Shown here: positions 21,568-32,573 of the stretch, in pieces | How the letters are laid out: each line of letters starts with the position of its first letter | Numbering within the stretch: position 1 is the first letter of the stretch | The notes under the pieces: generated by a model | The model's input: the letters and a program-made list of their open reading frames with translations, nothing else | The model's database searches: none | What the model was told of the DNA's origin: nothing | Translations under genes and position numbers: made by a program | Source of the DNA: Oikopleura dioica | Taxonomy: Eukaryota > Chordata > Appendicularia > Copelata > Oikopleuridae | Assembly (NCBI GenBank): GCA_907165135.1 | Contig: OU015570.1 | Span: 1,887,525-1,951,524 of the forward strand | Direction of reading: 5' to 3' | Length of the DNA: 64,000 bases

Positions 21568-21835
21568 TAAAAACGATTTAACTGTCACTTTCTTTTCTAC
21601 TCACAATGAATATCTACAACTTCCAAATTTTAAAATGAGAATCAAAATGAGCACTTGCAACTTCAGCTTTGTAACTAAGTTTATCAATTATTATCTTAAC
21701 AATATCCTTTCTAGCTAAAATGAAACTTAATAAGTTCATAAATTAAGATGAATAGAAAACCAGTAAATTTTAACAATTCGAATCTAACTATAAAAACTTT
21801 TATCACCATCCTTTTCTTGAATAGGAGGGTGGAGA
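21568..21835 (+). other. 3' internal end of element 1 with polypurine tract
   Basis: AT-rich non-coding tail of element 1 resuming after element 2. It ends in a purine-rich AGGAGGGTGGAGA at 21823-21835 directly before the 3' LTR, the polypurine tract. Confidence 0.7.
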
Positions 21836-22136
21836 TAGAGGCCTCCGATTCATGGTTATGACAGTAGGCCGATAATCCTAGCAACTACCGTACCCGTATC
21901 TTAGTGACACTACTGTACTACCACTATATAAAGCTGTGCACTCCCACTCTAAGGCTCAGTCGAGTTCCCGGAGCAAACTCACTCACTTACACAAATACAC
22001 TACATTGACGTTACCCACTTTTACATGGAATAAATATATGATACCAACACCAATTGAAGAGTCTATAGTCCATTCTTGCAACCCCGAAGACACAACAAGA
22101 TATACACAGAACAACCTTTATCTTTCTGCGGCGCCT
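21836..22136 (+). repeat. 3' LTR of element 1
   Basis: 301 bp, uninterrupted. It shows what the 5' LTR looked like before the foldback insertion and proves the 8-bp TSD there. TATATAAAG at 21925 and AATAAA at 22029. Followed by the ACTTT TSD. Confidence 0.92.
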
Positions 22137-22141
22137 ACTTT

Positions 22142-22185
22142 CAACCCTAACCCTAGACTAGACCCCGGCATCTTAGGACCTCAGG
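22142..22185. repeat. right part of dispersed TTAGGG-containing repeat
   Basis: CAACCCTAACCCTAGACTAG and what follows match the reverse complement of about 56308-56345. It continues the repeat broken at 767. Confidence 0.65.
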
Positions 22186-22200
22186 TAAGGGACACTTAGA

Positions 22201-22636
22201 TTTGACAATTTCTGTTAAAAAATGGGGCAGTGAGACAATAAACCATATGATATGGTCCATATCTAGGGGGTGCACAGTGGGAAAATCGATTTTTATATCA
22301 TCTTCTTAAAGGGATGAATGATACATCGATGGAAAGCCTAAGATCCACTGATCATTTTAACATGTGACTTGGGGTCATCAAAGGTCACCTGAGGTCACCT
22401 GAGGTCAAAATGCGATTTTTCTTAAAACCGATTTATATTAGGGATTTTATGCATAAAATTGATCGCTGATCATCACTGATCATTTTTATCATCATAAAAA
22501 CCTCATCCGGATCCATTCTCATCCATCAGAGGGAAAAAATGAAAAATTGAAAATCGTTGATTTCACTGTCAAAACTCTTTTACAACTATTTCTACTCAAT
22601 AGAAACATGTTGTTAATTATCAAGATATTTGTCGAC
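22201..22636. other. AT-rich spacer
   Basis: No gene. It contains clustered TGAGGTCA-type repeats at about 22370-22402 (GGGGTCATCAAAGGTCACCT, then two GAGGTCA), similar to the central part of the 15920-16878 element, and several TGATCA motifs. No function is claimed. Confidence 0.4.
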
Positions 22637-23290
22637 GTCTTATAAAACCATAATAAAGAAAAAAACAGGGATAATTTAAATTTAATATCAATGGGTGTGG
22701 GTGGGGTTGGGGACGTAACTGAGATTGATCAACTAATAGTTCCAGGCCTCTGTCAAGCCCCTTAAAATTAAAAATCAAGGAACGGGGCTGAGACGGCCCG
22801 AAGGGCCGTCAAGCCCCTTAAAATTAAAAATCATCACTTCCAAGTCATGGAAGTGTTTTTGACTGTTGAATAGAGTTGAATTGAACGAAAACATATATTT
22901 TCTTTAAAAATAGACCCATTATACCAAAATTATAGCTAGAATGGGTCTCGGACCCATTTTACGCATATTATACGAAGAATGGGTCCTGGACCCATTTTAG
23001 GCATATTATAGAATAATGGGTCTCAGACACATTCTAATTACAAACTTCCGCATATTGTTAATGTGGCCACATAAAAATAAGATTCCAGGGAAACCCCCCC
23101 CAAACCTCCCCTAGAATGCTGTAGAATCACGGGAAGCCCCGTTCCGTGATTTTTAAATTTAAGGGGCTTGACAAAGGCTTGAAAGTCTGAGTTGATCAAT
23201 CTCAGTTTCGTCCCCAACCCCGCCGACCTCCATCCGATGTTAAATTTATATTCTTCACGTTTTTAGTTTAGTAATGGTTTTTATTTATTA
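22637..23290. mobile_element. inverted-repeat MITE, GGCCGTC family
   Basis: Left and right ends are long imperfect inverted repeats. GGGGTTGGGGACGTAACTGA at 22703 mirrors TCAGTTTCGTCCCCAACCCC at about 23203. TCAAGCCCCTTAAA and AACGGGGCT also mirror. The left part has GACGGCCCGAAGGGCCGTC, a short palindrome. There is no ORF. Exact ends and TSD are not resolved. Related ends are at 49808-49945 and 52405-52925. Confidence 0.7.
22905..23040. repeat. GACCCATT hairpin cluster
   Basis: At least three alternating GACCCATT and AATGGGTC motifs separated by AT-rich loops, inside the MITE at 22637-23290. One similar hairpin is at about 604-640. Confidence 0.65.
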
Positions 23291-24452
23291 TTTTTGTCAA
23301 TTTTATCTCTCAATTAATGATTTTCTTTCGGCCTGTCTAAGGCTTTTTCTTAAGTCAAGACCCTTCAAAAAAAGTTTTTAGTAATTTTAAGACTTTAAAA
23401 TTACTTTTAGATAGATTTTTATAGAAAATGAAAATTTTCGAATTTTCGAGGGTGGAATATCCTGAGGTACTTCCAAAATCTAGAAGAGAAGTATTTCTTC
23501 GAAAAAGATTTTTCTAATTTCTTTTTCCGAGTAAAAAAAGTCTTTTCTAGACTTTTGAGCACTCTCAGGATGAGGTCTTCCAGCAGGTCCTCCGCTGCGG
23601 AGCTATTACATAACAAATTGACTCAGTCAGTCAGCTCTGAGAATAATGGTACATTGGTTTTTTTTCCGATTTTGTGGAGCCCGATTTTGTGATCATTGTT
23701 TCTTCAGAGAAACAATTCTTATGAAGTACCGAAAAGGTAATAAATTTCATCTTTGATTGCTTTTTTATCTTATAAAATGATGATATGCGGATAAAAAAAT
23801 TGAATTTTACAAAACTGTCCGCTTATTCAGACTCCGGAAATTTGAAAACCAACTGTGAATCGTTGTCAAGAATTTGCGCACTTTTAGAAGTCAAAATTCT
23901 TCTAGATGATTTTCATTTGTTCTAGAATTTGATGCTTAATTAAACAGGTCTTTCAGAACAATTTCTTAGCTTTATTTGAGAGAAATTATATGGAGTATAA
24001 ATAATTTGTTTATACATATCTGGAGTTCTCTGGAGAAATTGATAAGAGAATGTTATATCAGGTATATCAAGTATTTGTCCCAGACAATTTTGAGTAATAA
24101 CCATGTTTCCCTCCAACCATCATATACCGGTCAGATCTGGCAAATTATGCGGTTAGGATGACGTGGCCTACGATTTAACCCTTTGGGCGCACGTGGAGTT
24201 TTTAAAAGCCACAAGATCGTTTGAAAGACCTAATTTTTCAAACTCCTTCACCAATTCCAAAAATTTTTATATTTCTAGAAAGCTCGATCGATTATCATTC
24301 TAATGATGTAATTTGATGTCGAAAAGAAAAAGATTTTGCAAGGTAAAAAATCAATTTTTGTAATCCCGTTTGTGTAAATTTTCAAATTTCAAGAGATAAC
24401 GCGTTGGCTCTGTTTTCTTATGTGTTCATTCATTTTTCTAATAATAAATGTA
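23291..24452. other. AT-rich intergenic sequence
   Basis: No coding region that I trust. Short ORFs at 23419-23616 and 23976-24161 are Lys/Phe-rich, typical of random AT-rich DNA. Confidence 0.5.
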
Positions 24453-24613
24453 CAGTGGTGTGAGGAGTTTCCGCACCCCTAAAGAGCGGGTAAAAGGTGC
24501 GGAAACGCAGCACTCATTTTTGCTACTTCTAGAAGAAATTAGTAGAAAAAGTGCGGGCTAAGGGTGCGGCAACGCAGCACTCACAAAGGGTGCGGAAACT
24601 CCTCACACCACTG
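24453..24613. mobile_element. 161-bp MITE, TA target site (copy A)
   Basis: Ends CAGTGGTGTGAGGAGTTTCC and its exact complement, flanked by TA (24451-24452, 24614-24615). The internal GGTGCGGAAACGCAGCACTCA-like motif occurs twice in direct orientation and again, in part, in each end. CAG ends plus a TA duplication fit pogo/Tigger or another Tc1/mariner relative. It has the same length as 51445-51605. Confidence 0.85.
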
Positions 24614-24858
24614 TACAGCTTGAGAAAGAGTTAGAACTTGAGTAATATTTTTTAAATGGAAAATAAGGATCTTTTTAAAAGGAGGCACGAATCGACAAAA
24701 ATTATGGACAATCACGGCAGTAAACAGAAGCAGTATTCGGATTTCTGTCTAAATGACAAACTGGTTCTTTACATTTGACACATTCAAGTTTTGTGCGTTT
24801 TCCGCCTCAATCTATGAGCGGGCATAAATAGCATTTACGTCGCGCGCCAACAACGCGG

Positions 24859-24943
24859 ACAACATTTTCGATGTTTTGAAGGGTTAGCGGACATTATAAA
24901 GTTTATAATGTCCGCTAACCCTTCAAAACATCGAAAATGTTGT
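24859..24943. repeat. perfect 42-bp-arm palindrome
   Basis: Arms 24859-24900 and 24902-24943 are exact reverse complements around one central base. Each arm includes TTAGCGGACATTATAAA. Confidence 0.9.
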
Positions 24944-25110
24944 TTATAATATAAACCAACGGACATTATAAACAAAATTGGAAATGTTTAATGTCCGTTC
25001 CAAATTTCAGAAATAAAAAGATGTTTATAAAGTCTGTTTTGTTAATAATGTCCTTTTGTTTATAATGTCCATTTGTTTATAGTGTCCATTTGTTTATAAT
25101 GTCCGCTAAC
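24944..25110. repeat. TTTATAATGTCC repeat cluster
   Basis: Several copies of (G)TTTATAATGTCC on both strands follow the palindrome, ending in GTCCGCTAACGC. Together with the palindrome this looks like a small foldback element. The ends are not defined. Confidence 0.6.
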
Positions 25111-26388
25111 GCACAAGAGTGCAACTTCGCTGTGGCAAAGCCTCTTCCTTGTTGAAGAACCTCACTAACGCCAGAAGGAAGATAACAAGCCATCATTTTG
25201 TGGCTCTTCATTTGAAGTATAGCAGAGAAGGGTAAGATGGTTAATATAGAAGAGGTTTACCTGTTCTTTGACATAAGTGAACTTAAAAATATGAGTTGTC
25301 TGGGTGTTCGAGCTGACTGATAGGAAACTAGCGTCAGGTGAAAAGTTGGGAGTTCAGGGATGAAATTGTTGCACAGTGGGCGCCACCACGTTGGAATTCG
25401 ACAAGTCTTTTGCCTTCTGGGATTGAGAAAACTCGGATTACAGCTCCTTTTTTTCGGATGCAGTGGCGACTTTTTTACCCGATTCGACTAAGCTAGAAAC
25501 GAGAAGCGAAATGCGATCAACGATCGACGATCAAACACCAACAATTATATCGTCAAGAAATACAAAATTATCGGTCCTTCGACAAGGTTTTTTACCTTCG
25601 GTAAAAGTTTCATAAGTGTACGTGTTTCTCACAGGACATAAGTTGGATAACTTACTGCGTTTACTGTATTCGCGAGCTGGATACAAGTGAGCGACGAAGT
25701 TTGTATAAAAAGAGCAAGTTTTATTGTTGAGTCTCTGAGCGTAGAATAGTAGAGTATATGTAGGGTCCATACACAAAAATTCTAATTTTTTTGTTTTAAA
25801 AGCAAATCCTTTGAAAGTTTTAGGGGTTATTTATATACCTTTGTAGATTTATAAAAACAAAATATAATTGAAAATTCAAAAAAGGGTTGATGAGATAATC
25901 GTATAAATAGGCTGAAAAACACTGTTGTACTAAAATTTCAAAAAATAAAACTACATGAGAAGATTTATCGATGGCGATTTTTAATTTAATCTTCAATAAA
26001 AAAGTTTTAAAAGCGTCTACAATAGGTTCCGGCATGGATCAGAGTCAGATTTTTTTATAAGCCCATTTCATTTTTATCGAATTCTTTAGATCAAAAAACA
26101 TATTTTATATCATTACAGTGAAGCTTGAAACCCAACAAGAAAAAATTAACAGGCAATTTTGAGGATTTTTGAGACTTATTTTGGGTTATCATTGTTTTTA
26201 TTAAGAAAAATTTTACTGTAGTCAAATTTTTTGATCGCTTGATTATTAAACCTAAAGAATAGACTCTGAGCTTCATTTATAGGGGTCATTGACTGAATTT
26301 CATCAGTATTTTCTTGGAAAATTTCCAGTTCAAAGTTCAAGAAACAAAGAAAAATCACCTTTCAATAAGTTTCACTTAAGAATTAAAT
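25111..26388. other. spacer before element 3, no gene
   Basis: A short minus ORF at 25531-25776 has no recognisable domain. The rest is AT-rich. The last four bases before the LTR (26389-26392, ACAG) are the TSD of element 3. Confidence 0.45.
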
Positions 26389-26392
26389 ACAG

Positions 26393-26926
26393 TGTAATGG
26401 TTTTGCAACCTATGCAAATGAGTGAACACAAGAGAAATATACAGACAACTGAGCAAAGTTGGCTGTGTATAAAAAGAGTAAGGTTTTTGAGCTTTTTATT
26501 TGATCTATTCTCTGAGCGAGCAAAAGTGAGAATGAATGTGAGAGAGATGGTGAGCGGTTTTTATAGTTTTTCAAATTTTCGGGTTCCCAGTAGATTAATC
26601 GGCTGTTATTCGATCGTATCGTTTTCATCGGATTAATTGAACATGAACGTAATAATTCGTCACCAACGGATTTTGTCACTTGGAAAAGGAATAATTCCAT
26701 TTTAGCGGATTAATCGGATTTCGAGCATCAGGACGTGAGAATAATTTGAAGAGCGGCGTTTTAAAACGGATTATTTGGTTTTTCAGGAAGGGCGCGCGTT
26801 TTAGAGTCGATTATTTCGCCAGCGCTAGTGCGCCATCATTTTCACTTACGCGCCGTGCTCGCGTGGCAAGCTATGCTTTGCCCCGCGGCGTGATCGTAAT
26901 TAGAGCTATTCTGTAAAACCACTACA
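26393..26926 (-). repeat. 3' LTR of element 3
   Basis: 534 bp, TGTAATGG...CCACTACA. It is uninterrupted and contains the empty site (GAGCTATTCTG at 26903) of the pogo insertion seen in the other LTR. Confidence 0.92.
26557..26565 (-). promoter_or_regulatory. TATA-like box of element 3 LTR
   Basis: Minus-strand CTATAAAAACC, repeated at 45687-45695 in the 5' LTR. Minus-strand AAATAAAAAG about 60 bp further on may be the polyadenylation signal. Confidence 0.5.
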
Positions 26927-27020
26927 TATTCTTCCCTCTTCTTTTTGAGCGGAGCGTTCTGGTAAAGTTTGAAGAAGGAGCGGTTTTGAGCAAGTAGGTT
27001 CTTTGAAGATTTGAGCATCT

Positions 27021-27812
27021 TCAAAGAAGATTTCCATGAAAGAAGGAGTCAAATGCGTCAGAAGTTGCTGGGTCCATATCATCATTAAGAGTAGCTTGAC
27101 GAAGGACATCCTGCATACTGATTGTTTGTTGAGCTTCAATTTGAAAGTCATTGTTGTTGTTCTGAGCAAGCGACACATTGACAAGATCGTATTCACGAGC
27201 GGGGGAATTCCAACGTATGTCCAAATTTCCTTGCCCTGAATTGTTGAGCGGAGCTTCAGGGGGTTGGTAGACTACCAGGGCAGTCTCTTGAGCTACAAAG
27301 CAATCTTTAAAGAAAGCAAAATGGACATTGGAGAGGAGTTCAACTTCTTTCAGATCGGAGAAGTTAAGCGTGTCCCAGGCGATTATTCTGTACATGAAAT
27401 GTTTGACAAAAGATTCGCGAACTTTGTCAGCTAGCTGAAGTTCTCCTTCTCGTGAGGTCTCGAAGTTGAGAAGGATTTTCATCGTGAACGCAGTTTTCTT
27501 TGTCCATAAAATTATATCATTTGGACGAGGTTCTCTTTCGTAAGAGATCCAGACATTGGTGAGCTTTTCGAGGTCAATTTGAGCAGCAAATTTGTTGTAG
27601 AACTCGTAACCTTCGCGAGCAGATTCCTCGACGATTCTTATGAGCTGGATTGTCTTTTCGCAGAATAGATATCGAGTGTCAATTTCGAGCGGGAACATTT
27701 GAGGTATGACGTATCTCAGGAAATTGGTTTTCAGATCACCTGTTGGTTTGAAGTAATGACAGATTTCGTTATATTTTGAATACTTCCGGTTTTCTACTTG
27801 TCTCTGAGCCAT
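27021..27812 (-). CDS. accessory ORF of element 3 (263 aa), unknown family
   Basis: ATG 27812 to stop 27021, sense with gag-pol, between pol and the 3' LTR, the place where env would be. It has no signal peptide, furin site or transmembrane segment, so it is not an envelope. Acidic and aromatic, with a Gln/Asn/Asp-rich C-terminal third. Recognisable pieces recur elsewhere. EICHYF...PLEI...CEKT is echoed by a decayed frame in element 5 (59670-59891: EIFHL...PLFEI...CEKT), and WDTLNFSDLKEVELLS is echoed by antisense ORF A of element 1. Preservation in a damaged element suggests it mattered. The function is unknown to me. Confidence 0.65.
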   Translation of the reverse strand: MAQRQVENRKYSKYNEICHYFKPTGDLKTNFLRYVIPQMFPLEIDTRYLFCEKTIQLIRIVEESAREGYEFYNKFAAQIDLEKLTNVWISYEREPRPNDIILWTKKTAFTMKILLNFETSREGELQLADKVRESFVKHFMYRIIAWDTLNFSDLKEVELLSNVHFAFFKDCFVAQETALVVYQPPEAPLNNSGQGNLDIRWNSPAREYDLVNVSLAQNNNNDFQIEAQQTISMQDVLRQATLNDDMDPATSDAFDSFFHGNLL

Positions 27813-28561
27813 TTTCGATCTCTTATGAGTGGCGTTTTTCTCGGAAGCGGAGGCGAAAGAGCATTTTTTCGATCAACGAATCAGGAACTTGAGCGCTTTT
27901 ACGTAAGATTCAAGAGTCGGAAGGCTTGCATACTCTTCCCTCTTCTTTTTGAGCTATTGAATCTTCTGAGCGATTAGTGTCTGAGCGAATTGTTTGAGCA
28001 AACAATTCCTAGAGCGAGCAAATTTGAGCTGAATCGTCTCTTTGAGCAACTTGATCTTGATCGTTTGAGCAGATGAATCCATGAGCGAGCAGAATCATCT
28101 TTGAGAAACTTGATCTAAATCGTCTGAGGAGATGAGTCCATGAGCGAGCAGAATCATCCTTGAGCAACTTGATTATGAATTATCTGAATGTGACAAAGCA
28201 ACTGCACGCATTGCTTCGCATCTTTGGAGGAGTGGACCAAGGTTCAGAAAAGCGGTGTCCATCGTGTGCGCAATTGATAAACACATTAGCTGGGTTATGA
28301 AAACACAAGTCCAAAGAGGCCTGTATGAAACTTCTGCACAGCAAATGAGCGGAACTGGATTCCCTTTGATCGAGCGAGCGGGGATGACTTCGAGCTTTGA
28401 AGTGAGCCGATCCAGTGTGCATAAACATTGCCGAAGTTTATGATCCATTGTTTGAGCTTCAGGTACCTTTGAGCACAGGACTTTTGATTACAGATTTTGA
28501 GCGAACTTCGTAAACAAGTTTGAACGTGAGCAGGAACAGGAGCATAAATTTAATGGTTTGA
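27813..28561. repeat. GAGC-rich spacer with about 65-bp tandem units
   Basis: Around 27985-28180 a block containing TGAGCGAGCAGAATCATC, TTGAGCAACTTGAT and a following TCTGAG is repeated about three times with changes. Short ORFs here (28173-28448) are not convincing. A related spacer occurs in element 5 at about 60180-60900. Confidence 0.6.
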
Positions 28562-31397
28562 TCAATTTCGTCGTGAGCGAAGGCGATGTTTCCATTTAGG
28601 AGCTTGAACTTGAAGTCCATCATCTCTATCAACAGGCTCATGTTGATCTTTATGAGGGCTTCTGATACTTTCATCTTCTTTCGTATCATTATGAGCAGGA
28701 ACTTGAGCAAGATCTTTATCGAGCTGATCTTCTTCCGCTTTTTGATCAGTCTTTTCTTTGACGACAAACTTTGTTTGATTTTCAGCCGTTTTGAGTAGGA
28801 GCGGTCGGATCAGGCTGATGTGTCGTCGATACTCTTTCTTCGTAAGCGGGCACTTGACAATGTAACTATCCTTGGAGATCCTTTTGTGAATTCGATAAGG
28901 ACCTGACCAGTGAATCCCAAGTTTTCCAGAGAACAGATCCGGTTTCCAGCAGAGAACAGAGGAGCCGATCTCGAGCATAGGGCAGTTATTCTTGTCTCTT
29001 TTAAGAAGCTTCTGGTATTGTTGAACTTGGAAATTGAGCAGAGCAGGATGAAGCGTCTTCATGTATTGATTGATGCTTTTGATGAACGATTCCGAGGTGT
29101 CGGCGGCAGTTTCTTTGAGCGAGAACGGAACATGAAATTGTCGTCCAAATACACATTGGTTGCTTGAAAGTCCATCTAGGCTTCCTTTTGGCAGGTTATT
29201 GATGAAGTATTGAGCGAGCGGCCAAAATTCAGACCATGAGCAATTTGTAGCGAGCTGAGCTTTGAGCTTTTGATGGAGTTCACGGTGGATTCTTTCGCAT
29301 TTTCCATTTGATCTTGAGTAGTAAGCAGTTGTTGTGATGTGTCGAATTTCGAACCGATTAAGGATCGATCTTGTCTTTGGTCCGAATTCTCTGCCATTAT
29401 CAGAGATGCAATATTGAGAAACTCCATGGCGAAGAATGATTCGTAGAAGAGCTCTGGCGACCAGGTTGTCGGATTTGTTTGAGAGGCGCTCACCGTCCAA
29501 ATATCCGGTGAGACTGTCGACACATGTGAGCAAGTATCGTTTACCTTGAGCATCCGGTCGTCCATAGTCTACGAGATCAATGAAGACTTTTTCGAAAGGT
29601 AGTTTAGCAAATTGTCGGTCTTTGATGAGCGATGGTCGAAGACTCTTGAGCGGTTTGAGTCGGATACAAGTTTCACATGAACTTGTTATTGAGCGAACTT
29701 TTTGTTGAACATCACTGATGAAGAACTTTTTGAGCATTTGCAAGAGCTGTTGGCTTCCAGAATGAGCTGTGATCGTATGCAAATATTGGATAAATTCATC
29801 AGCGAGGGAACTTGGCAGAACGAGCCGATCATTTGAGTAGAGCACATCGTCTTTGAGCTTGAATTGTTTCGAAGACTTGTTGATTTCGAACTTGACAATG
29901 AGATTTTTCGTCTTTGAGCAGGATCGTTGAGCAAGAGCCATTTCTTTTGAAGTGAACGAACGATTTTCAAAAGAAAATAGTACATCATCTTGAGCGAGAG
30001 AGTGGACTGCAAATATCGTCTCAGCGACATCAAAGAAATCTTTTGCTTCATCCTCCAAGTCGGAGCTTTTTGATCTTGGAAGGCGTGAGAAGTAGTCAGC
30101 TGAAGCCATTTCCGGACTAGTTCCACTTTTATGAATGATGTTGAAGTTGAACCCGAGGAGATAATTGTAAACATTGCACAATTTTATGTCGAGCTTTGAC
30201 TGTCGAGCTTCTCGGAACAAGTAGAGCAGTGATTTATGATCGACGTACGCATCGAATTCGGTGTTGAGCAAATAATATTCGAAGAACTGAATACCCCAAC
30301 AGAGCGCAAATAACTCTTTGATACGCATCGGCCGTTTCAGATCGGGCCCTTGAAGTTGTTTACTGAAGTACCCAAGTGCAGCGAGCGAGCCATTTTGAAT
30401 TTGATAAAGGGTTCCACCGACCGCGAATCCTGAGGAATCTGTCACAAGGACGAGCTTTGATCCAAGTTTGAAGTGAGCTAGGGTCGGTTCCTTCAGAAGT
30501 TTGTGTTTGATCGTTTCGAATGCCTTTTGATGCGTCTCAGTCCATTGGTAATCTACCTTAGCGGACGTGAGTCTGTAGAGCGGAGCAAGGATCTCACTTC
30601 CTTTTTCAATATACTTTATATTGAAGTTGATCATTCCAAGGTATCTCTTGAGTTCGACTTTTGTCTCAGGTGGATTCATCTTCTCGATCGCTTCGATATG
30701 TTTCTTGAGTGGCTTAATTCCAGAGGCAGTCACACGATGTCCAAGAAAGTCGATCTCATTACTTGCGAGCTGGCATTTTTTCGCACTAAGTATGAGCCCA
30801 TAATCCAAGCACGTTTTGAAGACGAACTCGAGCGACTTGAGATGTTCTTCCCAGCTGGAGTCAATGATGACGAGATCATCAATGTAGAGCGTGATTGATG
30901 GGTGGTTCATAAGCGTCATCATGATGCGACTAAATGCAGCAGGTGCATTGCAAGAGCCATAGAGCATCCTGTTTGCTTGGAAGTGTTCGTTGTTGTATGA
31001 GAAGGCCATTTTGTGAGCATCACTTTCATTGATCAGGACTTGCCAATAGCCTCGGAGAAAGTCAACTGAGCTGATGAAACATTCTTTGCCCTCACTTAGG
31101 CGTTTGCCGATCCTTGTGAAGACTGTTTGCATGTGCGGAAGTGGGAAGCGATCTTTGATGAGAAGTGAATTGATTTCTCGAGCGTCGAGACTGATTCGAA
31201 TTGTTTGATCAGGTTTTCGAAGGATGATCAAAGGAATGTTGTGAGCGGATTGGGTTTTCTGAATGACTTTGAGCTGTTTCCATTTCGTCATCGCTTCATC
31301 AACTTGATCTTGAGAGTGAATTGGTATTGGTCTTGGAGGCTGGTGAGAAGTTTTGGATTCATCGTAGAGCGGAAGAGTGTAACGAAATCCAAACAGT
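28562..31397 (-). CDS. pol: pol of element 3: RT, RNase H, integrase
   Basis: A long open frame (909 codons from the first internal ATG at 31291) that starts at the element 4 junction and is intact. RT: SLDAREINSLL, SSVDFLRGYWQV, LYGSCNAPAAFSRI and the catalytic LYIDDLVII. RNase H: KLVLVTDSSGFAVGGTL with YVDHKSLLYL. Integrase: a zinc domain ending CETCIRLK, core residues D in FIDLVDYG, D in YCISDNGREFG and E in SNGKCERIHREL, then a C-terminal region with GSSVLCWKPD and SGPYRIHKRIS. It converts RNA to DNA and integrates it. The protease half lies beyond the nested element, at 43465-44111, in the same frame once the insertion and one TSD are discounted. Confidence 0.9.
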
Positions 31398-31401
31398 CGT
31401 C

Positions 31402-31557
31402 TGTTGGAGTGACCTGCTAGTCTCTAACACAATCTCATTCGTTTTCAATTCTAGTTTATTGCAGAGTATCAAGTAGATTATATATCATGCACACAGCGCC
31501 CCCAGCAGAGGGCAGGAGAGTAGAAATCCCTATCGAGACTATGCAGGAACTCCTACA
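31402..31557 (-). repeat. 3' LTR of element 4
   Basis: 156 bp, identical by eye to 43309-43464. Confidence 0.93.
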
Positions 31558-31572
31558 ATTCTCCCCCCTGCC
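31558..31572 (-). promoter_or_regulatory. polypurine tract of element 4
   Basis: Minus-strand CAGGGGGGAGAAT immediately upstream of the 3' LTR. Confidence 0.75.
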
Positions 31573-32573
31573 GGGACAGAAAAAGGAAAAAGGAGAAAAG
31601 GGATGAACTGACTGAGCGCGCGCACACCATAATGATAATTCTCACGGAGCGCCCACCCTCAGCCAGAATCAAAGCATTTTGATTATAAAATGAAGCGCAT
31701 GTTCTAGCTTGACTAGTAAGGATAGGCCGCATGTACCGAATGTTTTAATAAATGTGTAAGGGTCAATGACGACAGTATAAAAACATTCCCTCATCTTCAC
31801 GAGATGACAATGTACTGAGACCCATACAAACTAAAAGGCTAAATAAAAGATTAAATATAACACGTCAAAAGACCAACTTTTTGGTCAACTCAAAATGGGT
31901 TAATCAAATTGGTAAAAATTAAGCAATTTATTACGACTTGCTTCTTCGGCCCCCCCGCACGCGAAATATGTGGGCCCCTTTTAGGAAGACGTAATAAATA
32001 AAATTTCTTTGCAGTAAAGAAAATTGCGCGCGCTACCGTTGCAATAAAAAGTTAACGTAATTACATATAATCTTAGTCGCAAACTGCAGCTATGATTAGT
32101 GTAAAATCCAAAATTGAGAAAAATAAGCGATTTTACTCAAAGTTTGTCGCAACTTTTCGGTAAGATAGAGAAAAAATAAGATAAGCAAGAGAAAATGTCA
32201 AATTTAAAAAAATTACTAAGGAATCGAAATGGATCCATCAGAAAGAGAGAAAAATGATAAGAATGATAAGCCCCGATGGGTAAGCTAAGAGAGAAATAAC
32301 AGTGATGACAACTAACAGACTATAAGAGAGCTGACTGCAAGCCTCGTTGCTTTAGAGTTGGTTATAATCCGAAAATTAATTTTCACACTTGAAAATTAAT
32401 AACATAAAGAGTAAACACTAAACATGTCATTACAGATTATAAAGAGAATCTAGATAAATTCTTTTACACCAATCTTCACTGAAGCTTCTGGGGCGACACC
32501 GAGGAAGGACATTGACCAGAACCAAGATGGAATTGCATCGACGTCTATCATCCTGGATTGTAAAAATGCCACG
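31573..32573 (+). other. 5' region of the antisense genes, no ORF
   Basis: About 1 kb without coding potential. Plus-strand TATA-like sites occur at about 31683 (TATAAAATG), 31769 (TATAAAAAC) and 32323 (TATAAGAG). Any could serve a promoter for the antisense genes. The frame of gene 1 is open upstream of its first ATG to about 32430, so an earlier exon is possible. Confidence 0.4.

Larger units (their letters stand above)
768..22136 (+). mobile_element. LTR retrotransposon 1 (nested host, gag only)
   Basis: A complete LTR unit in plus sense: LTR, primer-binding site, gag, two antisense ORFs, polypurine tract, LTR. The flanking TSD is ACTTT at 763-767 and 22137-22141. It is interrupted twice, by the foldback element 1002-7007 inside the 5' LTR and by LTR element 2 at 11471-21563. 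The element's own sequence is about 5.3 kb. I find no reverse transcriptase, protease or integrase in it, so it would need enzymes supplied in trans. The two LTRs differ at only one base that I can see (near 7020 versus 22075), so insertion was recent. Confidence 0.85.

Noticed and set aside
25531-25776. Minus ORF ending NFVFLDDIIVGV, which looks like an RT catalytic box
   Set aside because: No other RT motif lies around it at the right spacing and the frame ends at once. It is likely chance or beyond recognition.
28173-28448. Overlapping ORFs on both strands in the GAGC-rich spacer of element 3
   Set aside because: Three frames are open at once over a repeated region. Element 5 keeps no such frame.
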